Positions 46,262 to 57,145 of a DNA stretch of 64,000 bases are shown here, in pieces; position 1 is the stretch's first letter, and each line of letters begins with the position of its first letter. This stretch comes from Coturnix japonica (lineage: Eukaryota; Chordata; Aves; Galliformes; Phasianidae). The notes under the pieces were generated by a model. It ran no database searches. It was not told the origin of the DNA and saw nothing but the letters and a program-made list of their open reading frames with translations. Where the stretch lies: positions 35,852,525-35,916,524 of the forward strand of contig NC_029518.1 of the NCBI RefSeq assembly GCF_001577835.2, given 5' to 3'. The translations under genes and the position numbers were made by a program.

Positions 46262-47777
46262 GAACAAAATGTACAGCTTTGTGTGGCACAGGAAAAGAGC
46301 AGCAATCACAGGCATTCCCAGAGTCCTCAGTCCCCGCTGTAAAACTCCCAAATGATCTTTGGAAATTGTCCAGGCCTCGCATTACAAAGGGAATCAGCAT
46401 CAAGGTACCTCCCCATTTGACCTAAAGGGGCAATCCCAAAGGCCATCATGACCCCAGAAGCATGAACAAGATACACAGAACAGGACAAGGCAGAGGCTGT
46501 GCTGCCTCTTCTCCTTAGCTTCAGCCACTCTTGACCTTCTGATGACGGGGAGAAGAGACTGGGAAGCCAAACAGTGCTACAGTTGGCAGGGAAAAAAAAA
46601 AGTATTTCCTGTTTTTTTTCTTTGACTTCTATTCTGCCCTTTGAATGAATAAGTCTCTGAGGGAGGTCTGTTTGTTTGCCAAGGAACTGGGGGCTTTGCA
46701 CATCCCTTTACTCTTATGAAAAGATAATGAACTTTGGTGGGAAGATCCAAGCCTTGCCAAGAAATATGTTTTGGCAGTTCTCCAGAGGCAATGACAGGCA
46801 GAGGCAAACAGGATTCCCTAGAGATAAAAGGGGCCATGGAGCTATGTGACCCTGCCTTCAGCCTAGGCTTGGCAAATTCTTGGGATCAATGAGACTGTGT
46901 CATAAGTGAAGCTGCCTGCTACCCGCTTGAACCTAGAGGAGAAATTAGCAGCACAAGCACCACAGCATCCAGGCACGCAGCAAGGCGTGCTTGCACCACA
47001 GCCCAAAGGCATCACTGTATTTCATACGTACATTCCCTATACTTCATACACACATTCCCAGATGGTCTAAAATGAGGTGGCTCAGGCATTCCCATCCCCA
47101 GCAGTATGGCCTCCACGTCAGTTGCACAACCCATGCAGGAAATCTTTGGTATCACTGAAGTCTTTATTGCTGGGATTAGTGGGTAATCCATGTGTATCCT
47201 CCACGTGATCAGTGCTCACACCTTTGTGCTTACTCCACACACGGCCCCCTGCTCCTCCTGACCTGGTGGAGCTCACAGTGTGATGCTGCTCCTTGCCACC
47301 TTCAGGAGGTCCTGCTCAGAGCTCTCTGCTTGTCCAAGGCTGACTCAGGAAGCATGTCTTGCTCAGAGATTCCTGTATGAATATCCCAAAGGGGCCATGA
47401 ACTCAGATTTAATGGGGGAGGCAACTGTTTCCCCAGCAGCACATGGGCCTGATGGTTCCCAAAGCGTGGCTGGGCGCAGGTCACAACAATGAACAATGCT
47501 TCTCCCTTTAACAGGCCGTGACATGGTCTGCTTCCTGGCAGAGCATAGGCTTCACACACTCTTGCTTCCAGAGATCCCCAGGGATCCTGGAGGGCTGCTG
47601 GAAGTGTCAGTCATTCCTCAAAACCCAGCCTTGGGGCTTTGTGCAGGAAGTGGTTTTGCTCAGCCCCACGGCCCCTCACGCACCTTTGCCCAGCAATTCA
47701 CACAGCAGGATGGGATCTTCCTGCCCTGCTTACCCTGCTTTTGGCCAGAGGACAAAGGTCAAACAAATAATATCAGA

Positions 47778-48115
47778 TTATTGCTGTGAGTGACACACAG
47801 GCAGCAGGGTAGGTGTAAGGAGTCTGTCCTGATAGGCCTGGTTTGCCCCTGCCCTTCTCTCATTGCCTTCCTTCACAGCTTGCTTTGGAAGCTGTACAGA
47901 CTCACACAGATCAGTTATCACAGCTTTGTTTTCTGAAATTTCCCTGTTATCTTTGGATAGATGGATCTGTGAAATTGCCTCTTGCAGAGCAATTTGGCTA
48001 ATCTCAGTTGAGTATGCACGAATCTGATGGCCAGATATCATGGCCTGACTGATCAATACGGCACATTCCAGCTCTGCTGAGTCGGGAGGGGCGAGTGGGG
48101 TTTTTATTGCAAAGT
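47778..48115 (-). other. Open frame of unknown status, possible exon
   Basis: A single minus-strand frame stays open for about 110 codons. Its middle part looks more protein-like than the other frames in the window, with an amphipathic stretch such as TEISQIALQEAISQIHLSKD and a mix of charged residues. A fair splice acceptor (pyrimidine-rich 'cccctcccgactcag') lies at about 48080-48095 on that strand. Against it: no domain is recognisable, no good splice donor was found after it, and no neighbouring exon is visible. It may be chance, an exon of an unseen gene, or old inserted sequence. Confidence 0.2.
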
Positions 48116-48640
48116 CACCCAGAAGTTAACACATGCCAGTGCAGGAGGGAGAGGAGAGAGAAGGGCCCAGCAGTAGCCCATCCCAGAAGCAGGGCTGTCA
48201 GCAGAGATCGTGCCCATCTCTGTGGATAAACCTGGATGTGGGCCCAGCCCCAGCTGCTACCAGGGAGGGCCATGCAGCGGTGCAGATGTGCAGCAGCTGA
48301 GAATGTGCCTTATAAATGCCACTCTATAAAAAGATGGGTCCTTGGTCTCTCTGTACCGTGCCCCTGTCTCAGCCCTGTTGCCTTCTCTGCCGAGCATCTC
48401 TCATCCCCTGCCAGGCACTCAGCTCACACCGAGCTGCAGGGATGAAAGAGGCTTCAGGAAGCATCACGCTGAGATTCAAGGCCTCCCAGGCCTCCAATCA
48501 GCCCCCCCTGAAGACAAAAAGCCTGGGGCTAAACACCAAATTCTAATTATAACAACAGATCTGCAGTCATTCCCAATCATGTCAAGCTCTTCAATGAGGA
48601 ATTAAACAAGTTATAAAGCAGGAGCGCTGTCTTGTGCTTT

Positions 48641-48800
48641 TCTGTAGCAGTTACGGTGTGATGTTTTAAAATACAAAAAGTCTAAACAACACGTGAAAGG
48701 AACTTTAAAGTTAATTAAGTGAATGACAGAGGAAAACAATATTGGTGCATTAGACACTTCCTTTCCTCTCCACTAGCATGATTTACTGCCAAATTACACT
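48641..48800. promoter_or_regulatory. Putative homeodomain/E-box element
   Basis: CACGTG at 48690-48695 and the palindrome TTAATTAA at 48711-48718 lie close together in AT-rich single-copy DNA just before a CR1 copy. Weak evidence from motifs alone. Confidence 0.22.
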
Positions 48801-49140
48801 AGTTTTAGGCTGTGGTAACACCACTGAGTGCAGTGGGAATGATGACTAAGTGGAGTCAGCATAAAGTTAACAAAATGTGGCTGCTGGAATCTGGGAAACA
48901 CACAATGTGAACTAGAAGGAAATTTTGCACTGAAGAATATGGCCATCCAATCACGGAATGTCTCACCAGCAAGCACCATGGGTCGCTCTGTGTCTTTGGA
49001 ACAAGGCAGAACAACTTTTTGAGGCAGAGCATTAGAGTGTACCTCAATCATGATTTCCACGCTGAAAATTAAAAGTGCTGGGAAAAAAAATTGCTATCAC
49101 AACTAACTAGAATAAAATAGCAGGTCGTATAGAGATGAAA

Positions 49141-49450
49141 TCATAGAATCATCTGAGTTCGAATGGACCCTTAAAGGCCATCTAGTCCAACTCCTCTGCA
49201 ATGAACAGGGACACCTACAGCTATATCATGTTGCTCAGAGTCCCATCTTGAATGTCTCCAGGGATAGGACATCCACCTCCTCTCTGGGCAACCATGTGCC
49301 TCTCCACATACACTGTAAAAAGCTTCTTTATATCCAGTAGAGGTCTCCTTTTTTTAATTTGAAACCATTTCTCTCTGTCCTATCACAGCAGGTCCTGCTG
49401 AACAATCTATCTCCTTATTTCTTATAGCCCCTCTTTAGATACCGAAAAGA
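49141..49450 (-). mobile_element. CR1 LINE 3' fragment, about 310 bp
   Basis: Starts with 'tcatagaatcatctgagttc', then 'catctagtccaactcctctg', 'aatgaacagggacacctaca' and 'gggataggacatccacctcc', followed by 'tttgaaaccatttctctctg' and 'tcctatcacagcaggtcctg'. This is the antisense end of CR1 ORF2 and its 3' tip. Close enough to consensus to be fairly recent. A poly-A stretch just before it (49083-49090) is probably unrelated. Confidence 0.95.
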
Positions 49451-50639
49451 GATGGGGAGAACCATAATAGTACAAGCACAACCTGAGCCCTGCAGTCCCT
49501 TCCGTGATGTCTTTTACATCTCTGCAGTGTGGGTGGTACTTTACACTTGCCTCATTTCTCCTCCGCTGGGTGTGGACATCTGTAAGAGGTGTGAAACAGA
49601 GTGGGGCTGGAGTGAAGGATGAGAAAAACAGCCTGTGAGAAGGTTGTTTCTCCTCGCAAAATCTGCTTCTTGCCTCTAGCATAGCTGACTACAGACATGT
49701 CCAAAGGGTATTCCTACTGATTCAGTAACAAGTATTTGTACAGCACTTAGCTCTGTAGAACAGTAATAAATAATATTTATTGCATTATACCCAAAAGAAG
49801 CCACGGACTTGATTTGTGAAGTGATTTTATAGAGATCCACAAAGGCGGAGAACTCAGGCTGAGGAAAATGTCTTACACGTGAGCAAACTGCAGACACAGG
49901 ATCCAAATGGGAAAAAAAAGAAAAAAGAAAAGAAAAAGCTATGTCTTAGCTGCAGTAGCAACAGCAAGCTGCAAAGTGCAGAGCACTTTGTTTTAGATTC
50001 ATTAAACCAGTTTGCATTTAATGTCCCCTGTCAACTGCCAGTTAAAACTCACCTCTGCTCAAATAATTGCACATTGCCTTTCCTGGATCTCCAGGGCTTT
50101 AAGGCCTCTGAGGCAGTTTGCTCTGGATACAGGGGAAGATTCCTACACTGCCATGGAATATCTCGGTTGCCTTTAAAACATTTCTGATCCAGACTAGATG
50201 TTGTAATGAATAAGGATTTACTTGGGGTATGAGGGGCCTAGTTTGACAACTTAATCACAGAGGAACCTGCCCACAGCTGCCCTGCTTCCCCTGGAGACCC
50301 ACAGGGATCATGGTGTGGATTTGGGATTTTGTCAGTGAATTGCTCCCTGGAGGCAGCTTAAGGAACGGGTTTCTCTGTGGGCAGAAACACTGCAAAATGT
50401 GTAGAGCTGGTCCCACATTGCCTGTAGAGGTGGACTCTACTGCAGGCGTTGGGTCATTCTGCAAGGGAGGTGCCACAGCACATATCTTACTGCCCCTGCT
50501 GAGTGGCTGGGACATGGGACACACCTACAGTCTTTAAGGGAAATTTAATACTACTACTAATAAAAGAGAATTAAAGTACTTATCTATGAAACTAATACAG
50601 GACCAGATTCATCCTCCAGTTTGGTAGTGCCTACAGTGT
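49451..50639. other. Gene-free stretch
   Basis: No gene or transposon was recognised. An A-rich tract with single G interruptions lies at 49910-49938 and creates a spurious lysine-rich frame. Confidence 0.5.
49910..49938. repeat. A-rich purine tract
   Basis: A8-G-A6-G-A4-G-A5 pattern. Low complexity. Confidence 0.85.
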
Positions 50640-51915
50640 CAGGCCAGTAAGGACCATCCAACCCCCTTCAGTCTGCCATCTTGCATGTAAGCAACAGATC
50701 ATTTCATTTTAACCACTTTTCCCTTCCCAAGAGCTTGTGCATTCAAAAGGCAGTTCAGTCTTGATCTGGAGCCCTCAAAACATGGAAAGCCCATCACAGC
50801 AATCAATCATCTCTGTTAAAAATGTGAAATTTCCATCACATGAATTGATTTGGCTTTGATTCACCTCAATTGTTTCTCATTCGGATGCCAGGTTAAGTAG
50901 CCATTTGGGGTCCATTTAATCTCCGTGAAGTTGCATAACCATTTTAATTCAAGCCCCATTCCATCTCCCTCCTGCCAAGCTAACCTCTCTGAGGGACTTC
51001 CTGGAAGGTATTGTCTTTTGGCCCATTAATCGTTTTGGGACTGCTTTCTGCATGCTCCTATTTTTCTACGTGAATAGCATGGACACTAGAACGGTATGCT
51101 TTTCCAGTCTAGGTTTCCCATTTTGAGTGGTATGAATTACACTCTTGTCTTTCCTCTGTTCCTATCAACTGAATCGCGTGGCAGAGTTTCCAGTATTTCA
51201 TTCAAGACTGATGTCAGGCTAGCTGACATGGAGGAACCCAAGTCATCTGCTTTCCTGTTTGGAATACTGGCAGAAAATCAGCCTTTTCCTGGGCTCCTGG
51301 AGGACTCCCAGTGGCTGAGAACCTCTCTGTTCTCTTGCAGATGAGCTAGTGGTCCCTGCAGCCAGGTCTTGCAGAGCCCTGACCCCTCCAATCTCTGGGC
51401 ACATGGTTATAAACGTTTTTCCTTCTCTCAAAAGTTATCCAACAGTCACTCTGCTTACTAATGGAAAATATGCACTGTCCTCACTGAAAATAAGGATGTA
51501 AATTATTTGTTTCCAGTTGCAAAACAGAAATATTTACCCAACACATCCGCCTTTCTCCATCACTGAAAATTTCATCAGTGCCCTGTAATCACACTTCACA
51601 TCACCAGAAGCAGTTTTCTTTCTTTAAAAGCAAACATCTTTGTTCTGAATTTGCTTTTTTTCCACAATATTTTTAGCTTTCCTCGGCAGTTGTCTAAATT
51701 TCATGCCTCTTGGTTACTATTTCTTGCAGTCTTTCCCCCCCTTTTTTTTCCATTTGTTCCACACCAGAAAGAAGAGAATGATTTTCCATACTGCTTTCAT
51801 CATGCCTGTGATCCAGCATTTGAGGTCATTAGCATTTTCTGGATTTCAAAATGTGAGCGTAATCAGGTCCAGGAGTCTAGACTGAAAATGGTACCTATTC
51901 TGCTCAGAGAACTCT
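50640..51915 (-). mobile_element. Ancient CR1-like LINE, about 1.3 kb with internal loss
   Basis: The left part (50640-51120) follows the antisense 3' region of an old reptile/bird CR1 type: 'gtaaggaccatccaaccccc', 'ttcagtcttgatctggagcc', 'catctctgttaaaaatgtga' and 'tggacactagaacggtatgc' then 'ttccagtctaggttt'. The middle (about 51200-51260) reads ADDLGSSMSASLTSV on the minus strand, which matches the RT motif 'DDPGNYRPVSLTSV'. The right part continues into upstream ORF2, for example 'cagaaatatttacccaacac' and 'tttccatttgttccacacc'. In an intact element the RT motif and this 3' region lie much further apart, so the central ORF2 seems lost, or two copies lie side by side. Very old, broken and inactive. 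Confidence 0.7.
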
Positions 51916-51976
51916 TAACTTAAAACTTCTAGGAGAAGCTATATAAAGCCAGGCATGGAGTGCCCCATATATGCCT

Positions 51977-51979
<3 letters not shown>

Positions 51980-52060
<81 letters not shown>
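51980..52060. repeat. (AAT)27 microsatellite
   Basis: Twenty-seven uninterrupted AAT units (81 bp). An array this long and pure is expected to be length-polymorphic. It lies about 65 bp beyond the ancient LINE. Confidence 0.98.
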
Positions 52061-52339
52061 TTCAACTAGATAAAATGATGTCATAGGTCTCCCATAGATT
52101 AGTGTGCTTATTTATCAAGATTTCTTTCAAAAACCTTGGAGAATTGCAGGCCTGAGAATTTTGTTCACAATTTGTAGTTTTAAAAGATTTCTGTCTGTTC
52201 CGTGTTATTTCAGTAATAAGCAAATTATCATAACTTGCAATGGGCAAACGCTGAGCCAAGGGCATAGTTAGAAAATGAGAACTGAATTAGTCAAATCTTA
52301 GATTAAATAATAATGATAAAATAGAACAACATATATAAA

Positions 52340-52495
52340 ACCCAAATTTCCATGGCAGTAAAAGCTTAATTCGTTATTTATAACAGCAGCATTTCTGAAG
52401 ACTCACAGGGATGATTCTGCTGCAGCTTAGTTTTGTTTAATCAGGCTTTGAATTAATTAACATAATTAGTCACTATGGGGGGCGGGGGAGGATAA
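52340..52495. promoter_or_regulatory. Putative homeodomain-site block
   Basis: AATTAATTAA at 52451-52460 and TAATTA at 52463-52468 are paired homeodomain cores three bases apart, followed by a G-rich run ('atggggggcgggggagg'). It may be a conserved non-coding element. Motif evidence only. Confidence 0.25.
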
Positions 52496-52931
52496 CTTGG
52501 ACTGATTTTATGGAGTCTTTTGTTCTGCTGGTTCAGGTCTTACAGCTTGATTTATATGTGGCTGGAGGGGTTTATTTACAAGAGTAATTAATGCTGCATA
52601 AAATTGATTACAACCTAATTTTAGCTGCAAAACCATGTTGCTGTTTGCGTTCACCATGAGGAGCTGCAGCAACTTCAGAGGAAAATCAGCTGAACCTAAT
52701 CCTGCAGTTGAGCAGAAGAAACTGATAGACTGACAGACCCCAGCCATAGTGATGGGCTGGAATCCTGTCATTTATAAAGGAATGTAAGTAAAGCCAAGAA
52801 CTGTTAGTAGGACTAAATTTAAAGGTGAGACTAGAGGAACAATGGAGCAAATCACAGCGGAGTTGTTTCCACTTCTGCTGCTGTACTGGGACGGCTCTGT
52901 GCCTGCAGGTGGAAATAGAAAAGCCATGTAA
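52496..52931. other. Gene-free stretch
   Basis: Nothing recognised. Confidence 0.5.
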
Positions 52932-53157
52932 ATCATAGAATCATAGACTGGTTTGAGCTGGAAGGGACCCTAAAAGGTCATCTAGTCCAACTCCTCTGCA
53001 GTGAACATGGACACCTACAGCTTGATCAGGTTGCTGAGAGCCTCATCCAGCCTGATCTTGAAGGTGTCTAAGGATGGGGCATCCACCACATCTCTGGGCA
53101 GCCTGTTCCAGTGCTTTATTGTGATATAAACCTTTTTCTTATCTCCAGATTCTCTCC
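52932..53157 (-). mobile_element. CR1 LINE 3' end, best preserved in the window
   Basis: Begins 'atcatagaatcatagactgg', then 'ttgagctggaagggacccta', 'catctagtccaactcctctg', 'gatggggcatccaccacatc', 'tctctgggcagcctgttcca' and 'gtgctttattgtgatataaa'. This is near the consensus for the last 220 bp or so of CR1, in antisense, and probably the youngest insertion here. Confidence 0.97.
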
Positions 53158-53230
53158 CCTGACTGAGTGTAGTATTTATTAAGTCAATTTTTGGCCTAAG
53201 TGATTGGCCAATACTTGTGTTTCTTTTTCC

Positions 53231-53252
53231 AAAAAAAAAAAAAAAAAAAAAA
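53231..53252. repeat. Poly-A tract (A22)
   Basis: Unbroken A22 about 75 bp after the CR1 copy. CR1 does not use poly-A tails, so this is treated as a separate mononucleotide repeat. Confidence 0.9.
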
Positions 53253-54330
53253 GGGAGGCATGAAGGGCCTTACTGTGGAAATTCCTACTCTTGGCTTTCT
53301 TTATGAATAATAGTGAAGCCAAAAGAATTCTTGACATCGGTGGACTGCTGAGTTGCCATCTATATAGAGCATATTAAAAATGCACGTAGACAGATGTGGA
53401 ATGGTTAGAAAGAATGGGATGGATCTTGGTATTTGATGTGGACTACTTATGCCTACAGAGGTTCCCAGCCTATCAAACTATTTCAGAAATAAGCTACTGT
53501 GCAAAGTGTCTGGCGCTCAGTGTTGTTCTTTCAGGTGACGTTTTTAATAGTGGTACCATCAAAATACAATGAGAATCTAATTTGAAGTATATAGCCCTGG
53601 GTATTTTTAAGTAGAGCAGATGTGAAGTTTCTAAACAAGATATCTTTGAGCTTTGGCTTTGAAAAAGAAAGAAGACATTTCACATAGCTAATGACATCTC
53701 ATCTGTTCAAAGGCTTAGCTCGACATTTCCAAGAACAGTTCTTTTTTGATGAAAGACTACCTGGAAAGAAATGTCACACGGAAAGGAGGAGCTCGGATTT
53801 GTTAGGTTGTTAGCTTTTGTTTCTTTTTTGTAAGAAGGAAGAAATGAAGATGGTGAAAGAAAAAGAAAACGCAACTAAACAACTTAAAGTTTAACAAAGA
53901 TGTAGCGTGTCTCCATAATGTCTAGCATAAAATTACCATAAAAAACATATTAATTCCTGGCCTTTAAATCAGCTCCTTCAGCAAACAAGATTATCTGCGT
54001 TTTCCAATAAAATGTTTAATTATTTTATGCCTGCAAGTTTTCTAGTCTAACAACGTTGGGTTTTTTCCTCCTTTTTCTTCCTTTTGTGCTATTTCCAGAC
54101 AACGGTCCTATTACCCCACATAGTGTGAGGATGAAGCAGGACAGGTGCTACCTGCCTGCATCCCACCGCAGTGCACGAGGTCTGGTCATGCACAGCCCCT
54201 CAGCAGGGAGCTGTATATGTATTTGCACTGGGGAAGGAGGAAAAGCAGGAGGGATTGCCTCCCTCTGTGTGCAGCAAGCTGTCCGCAAGTGCCATGTGCT
54301 GTCTGCAGTTTCTCCTTGGACCTCTTAGAG
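53253..54330. other. Gene-free AT-rich stretch
   Basis: No gene or transposon was recognised. The part at about 53680-54050 is AT-rich single-copy DNA that could hold conserved non-coding sequence, but no specific motif cluster stands out. Confidence 0.4.
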
Positions 54331-54560
54331 CTGGGGCTGGGCAAATATTATTTGCAAATACATTATTTAGCATATGTTGATCTTCTTTACAGAGTATGCT
54401 CTCTGACTAATTGTCTCTGCAGTAGCCTACTAGCCCTGACACTATTCATGTATTATTAGTTGAATAATTTATGAGATCAGCAAAGACAAAATGCATTGAA
54501 TAATTTATTCAAAGAAAAATTGCTCCCAGTATTTGGTTAGCTCTAATTAGAACCTCTTTT
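54331..54560. promoter_or_regulatory. Putative POU/homeodomain enhancer with repeated motifs
   Basis: ATTTGCAAAT, a palindromic octamer-type POU site, lies at 54350-54359 and overlaps an inverted repeat GCAAAT/ATTTGC (54341-54355). The 13-mer TTGAATAATTTAT occurs twice, at 54460-54472 and 54496-54508. The second copy is part of a dyad TTGAATA-att-TATTCAA (54496-54512). A perfect homeodomain palindrome TCTAATTAGA is at 54542-54551. A repeated 13-mer next to POU and homeodomain dyads is typical of developmental enhancers, but function is inferred. Confidence 0.4.
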
Positions 54561-57025
54561 CAGCTAGATTACACACATACATGGATGTGCTTGGGCATCC
54601 ATACATGTGGCCACATGCTGCATTGCTGTCCCTTGCTGTCAGACGATTAACATGTCTGCACGCTGCAGAATGGCTTTTCCCCAGCCCTCCTGGAATGTTT
54701 TCAGCCATCCCATTTCAGCTGCAAATCCTCTCATCTTTGGGACAAGCTACACATGAGCTCCTTGGGCAAGAGGAAGCTTCACTGACCACAGTGAGCTGCC
54801 AGACAATGACATACCAGCATCTTCCGCCAGTTACCTGATTTTTCACAGCTAATTTAGGGACAGGTATTTCAGGTGAAGTGTCAGCTTTAATTCACAGCCC
54901 CTTCAAAGCTGCCCTCATATGGAGCCACGTAACCTCGCAAACGTCTGGTACCTTCAGGTCAGGGCTGAGGGCAGCAGAAAGATTTTCCGGACAGTGCAGC
55001 TGTTTGCACTGTAGTGAACCACGTGGAAAAACAAAGGGCTATAATTTAGCCAAGATAACCTTTGTGATAACCTTACAAATGCTGACATAAACCATACACA
55101 CTACTCAATTGGGATTGAGAAGGGCAAAGACAAACCTTCCAAAAACTAGAAAACTGCAAAACTCACACAGTGGCATAACCAGGAGTTTTCATAGTAGAGA
55201 GGGACCTCATATTCAGGTCCGAACTTTAAGCCCTCTGTGAGACAGGGAGTGGAAGGTCATCTCCAATAACATCAAATGTGCATCTAATGAGAAAATATCC
55301 AAATTAGGCTTGATGTCATTGTGTGCCTCAAAGGGAAAAGTCTTCCTCCACTGTGTCTGCATCTTTTATTTAGATAGCTGGGCAAGATAAATGGGGCAGA
55401 TATGCAGAGCAACTCAAATTGCAACAAAGAAAATAAATCAGAAACCTCAAATTGGTCATCTTGAAGGACAAAGCTGCATCTTCTGTGGTTAATTTGCTTC
55501 CAATTATTTTTTTTTCTTGTTCTGCTTTTGTTAGAGCTCCCATAGCTGCCCTAATGGAAGAAAAAAAGAGTAATGGAGGTAATTGGGAACATCCTGAATA
55601 ACCTAATTCCAGTGTCCCAAGGCATGACTAGACACCTAAAGGATGTCTCCAGGGCAATCTCAGCCAGCATGGAGTGCTGCTGCAAGGGGAGCAGAGTGAA
55701 CTCTCTCTTTTTAAAAGCTTTGTGGCACTCCCATTTTAAAAAAAAAAAAGAATACCACTTGGGAAGCATTTTCTTTTATGTCTGACAGGTTTCCCTTCTT
55801 GCCTTTTATATATGATGTGTTACAGCGAGTAGAGTTCATTCATTAATCACCCTTTCTGTTGGCAGTGCACAGACAGTACGTTGTTTCATACATAGGATAC
55901 AGGGACCCAAGTGTCAGAGGAAGTCAGCGTTGGGAGGCAGAAATTACAAGTGGGAGGACAACGCTGTAGCTTGAGCACCTTGCTATAACATTAGTGTACA
56001 AGGCTTCTGATCTAGCCACAGGATCCTCAGCACAGCAGTGGTGCATGAACACAGCAAGAGCGTACCAGATGTACTGCTGTCAACAGCTGTGTGTCCAGAA
56101 CCTTGTCCCAGTGTCCCCCTGGATTTCTTTTCTCTGGAAGCTTTCAGGAAGAATGGGGACAACTATGAAGTGCCCAGGCCCTCAGCAACATTGATGCATC
56201 AATAAATGGGAGTAACTCAACTAAGTAAATGGTTGGCCCAGGCTGTTTTCAAAACTGCCCTGACTGTTTTGTGAGGGCCCTCGCTCCTAAGAGCTGGCAT
56301 CAGTGAAGTATGGGGAATGGGACTGGTTTTAAATTCCCTACCTGGAAAGCAAATACCAAAGTCACAAGCTGCTGTCACCTTTAGTACCTACAGGGGCTGG
56401 CCATGTCAAACATGATTAGCACATGCCAAGGAGAGAAGGATCACTTCTCCCAGTGTTTACTGCATCTTCTGTCCAGAGCCCTCTCACAGCACTGAGCAGG
56501 GACGATGATGTGCCAGCTACAGAGGTGACACTAATCATTATTTCTAACACTACATGTGTGCCAAGGTATTTTAGTGTGGAAGGAAGTGCAGTGAGTTAGG
56601 TCAGAGCATGAAGTTTGATCATTTTTCCATAAAGTGAGAGCTTTGCGAATTTCAGGCTTGGCTAAATAATTGCTGCCCTTTTTTTAGGGACTTTATTTAC
56701 AAGAGAATCAAAATGAAAGTGACAGCAGTGACAGCAAGTAAATTACCACTGCCTAATTGGGTCCAAAGATAGTTTAGGGCCTGAAATGTCCCTTCGTGTA
56801 GACCGTCAGAGAAAAGAAGAGCATAGCAGACACATGCTCATTGGCTTTACCAGTTCTCAAATTTCTTGTTTTTGTGCTAATCACTGAAGTGTGAAAAACG
56901 TGCTGTGTTCATCCCTGCTGCTTTTTCCATAACCAGAGACTTGTAGGACTTGCAGCTGGGGATGTTTAGTCATCATTAGACCCTGAGACAAACTTAGTGG
57001 GCACTATTTGTTGACTTTGTTGAAT
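54561..57025. other. Gene-free stretch
   Basis: No gene or transposon was recognised. The segment at 56640-56790 is AT-rich with phrases such as 'ctttatttacaagagaatca' that could be conserved non-coding sequence, not further supported. Confidence 0.45.
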
Positions 57026-57145
57026 TTTAGAATCGTTGCAGTTGGAAAAGACCACTAGGATCATCCAGTCCAACCATCAACCCGTTCTCACCATGCCAAC
57101 TAACCATGTCCCTCAGTGCCACATTCACGTGGTTTTTGAGTCTCA
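57026..57145 (-). mobile_element. CR1 LINE 3' fragment, second subfamily
   Basis: 'gttgcagttggaaaagacca', 'tcatccagtccaaccatcaa', 'ccatgtccctcagtgccaca' and 'cacgtggtttttgag' follow the antisense end of a CR1 subfamily different from the copies at 49.1, 52.9 and 62.2 kb. The same subfamily type is likely for the + strand copy at 15.4 kb. Confidence 0.92.

Larger units (their letters stand above)
43206..48640. other. Gene-free stretch
   Basis: No transposon was recognised. The 173-codon minus-strand frame at 43813-44334, the longest in the window, is overlapped by a 127-codon plus-strand frame and others, and it has no domain I recognise. An A16 run lies at 46246-46261. A protein-like minus-strand frame at 47.8-48.1 kb is listed separately. 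Confidence 0.5.
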
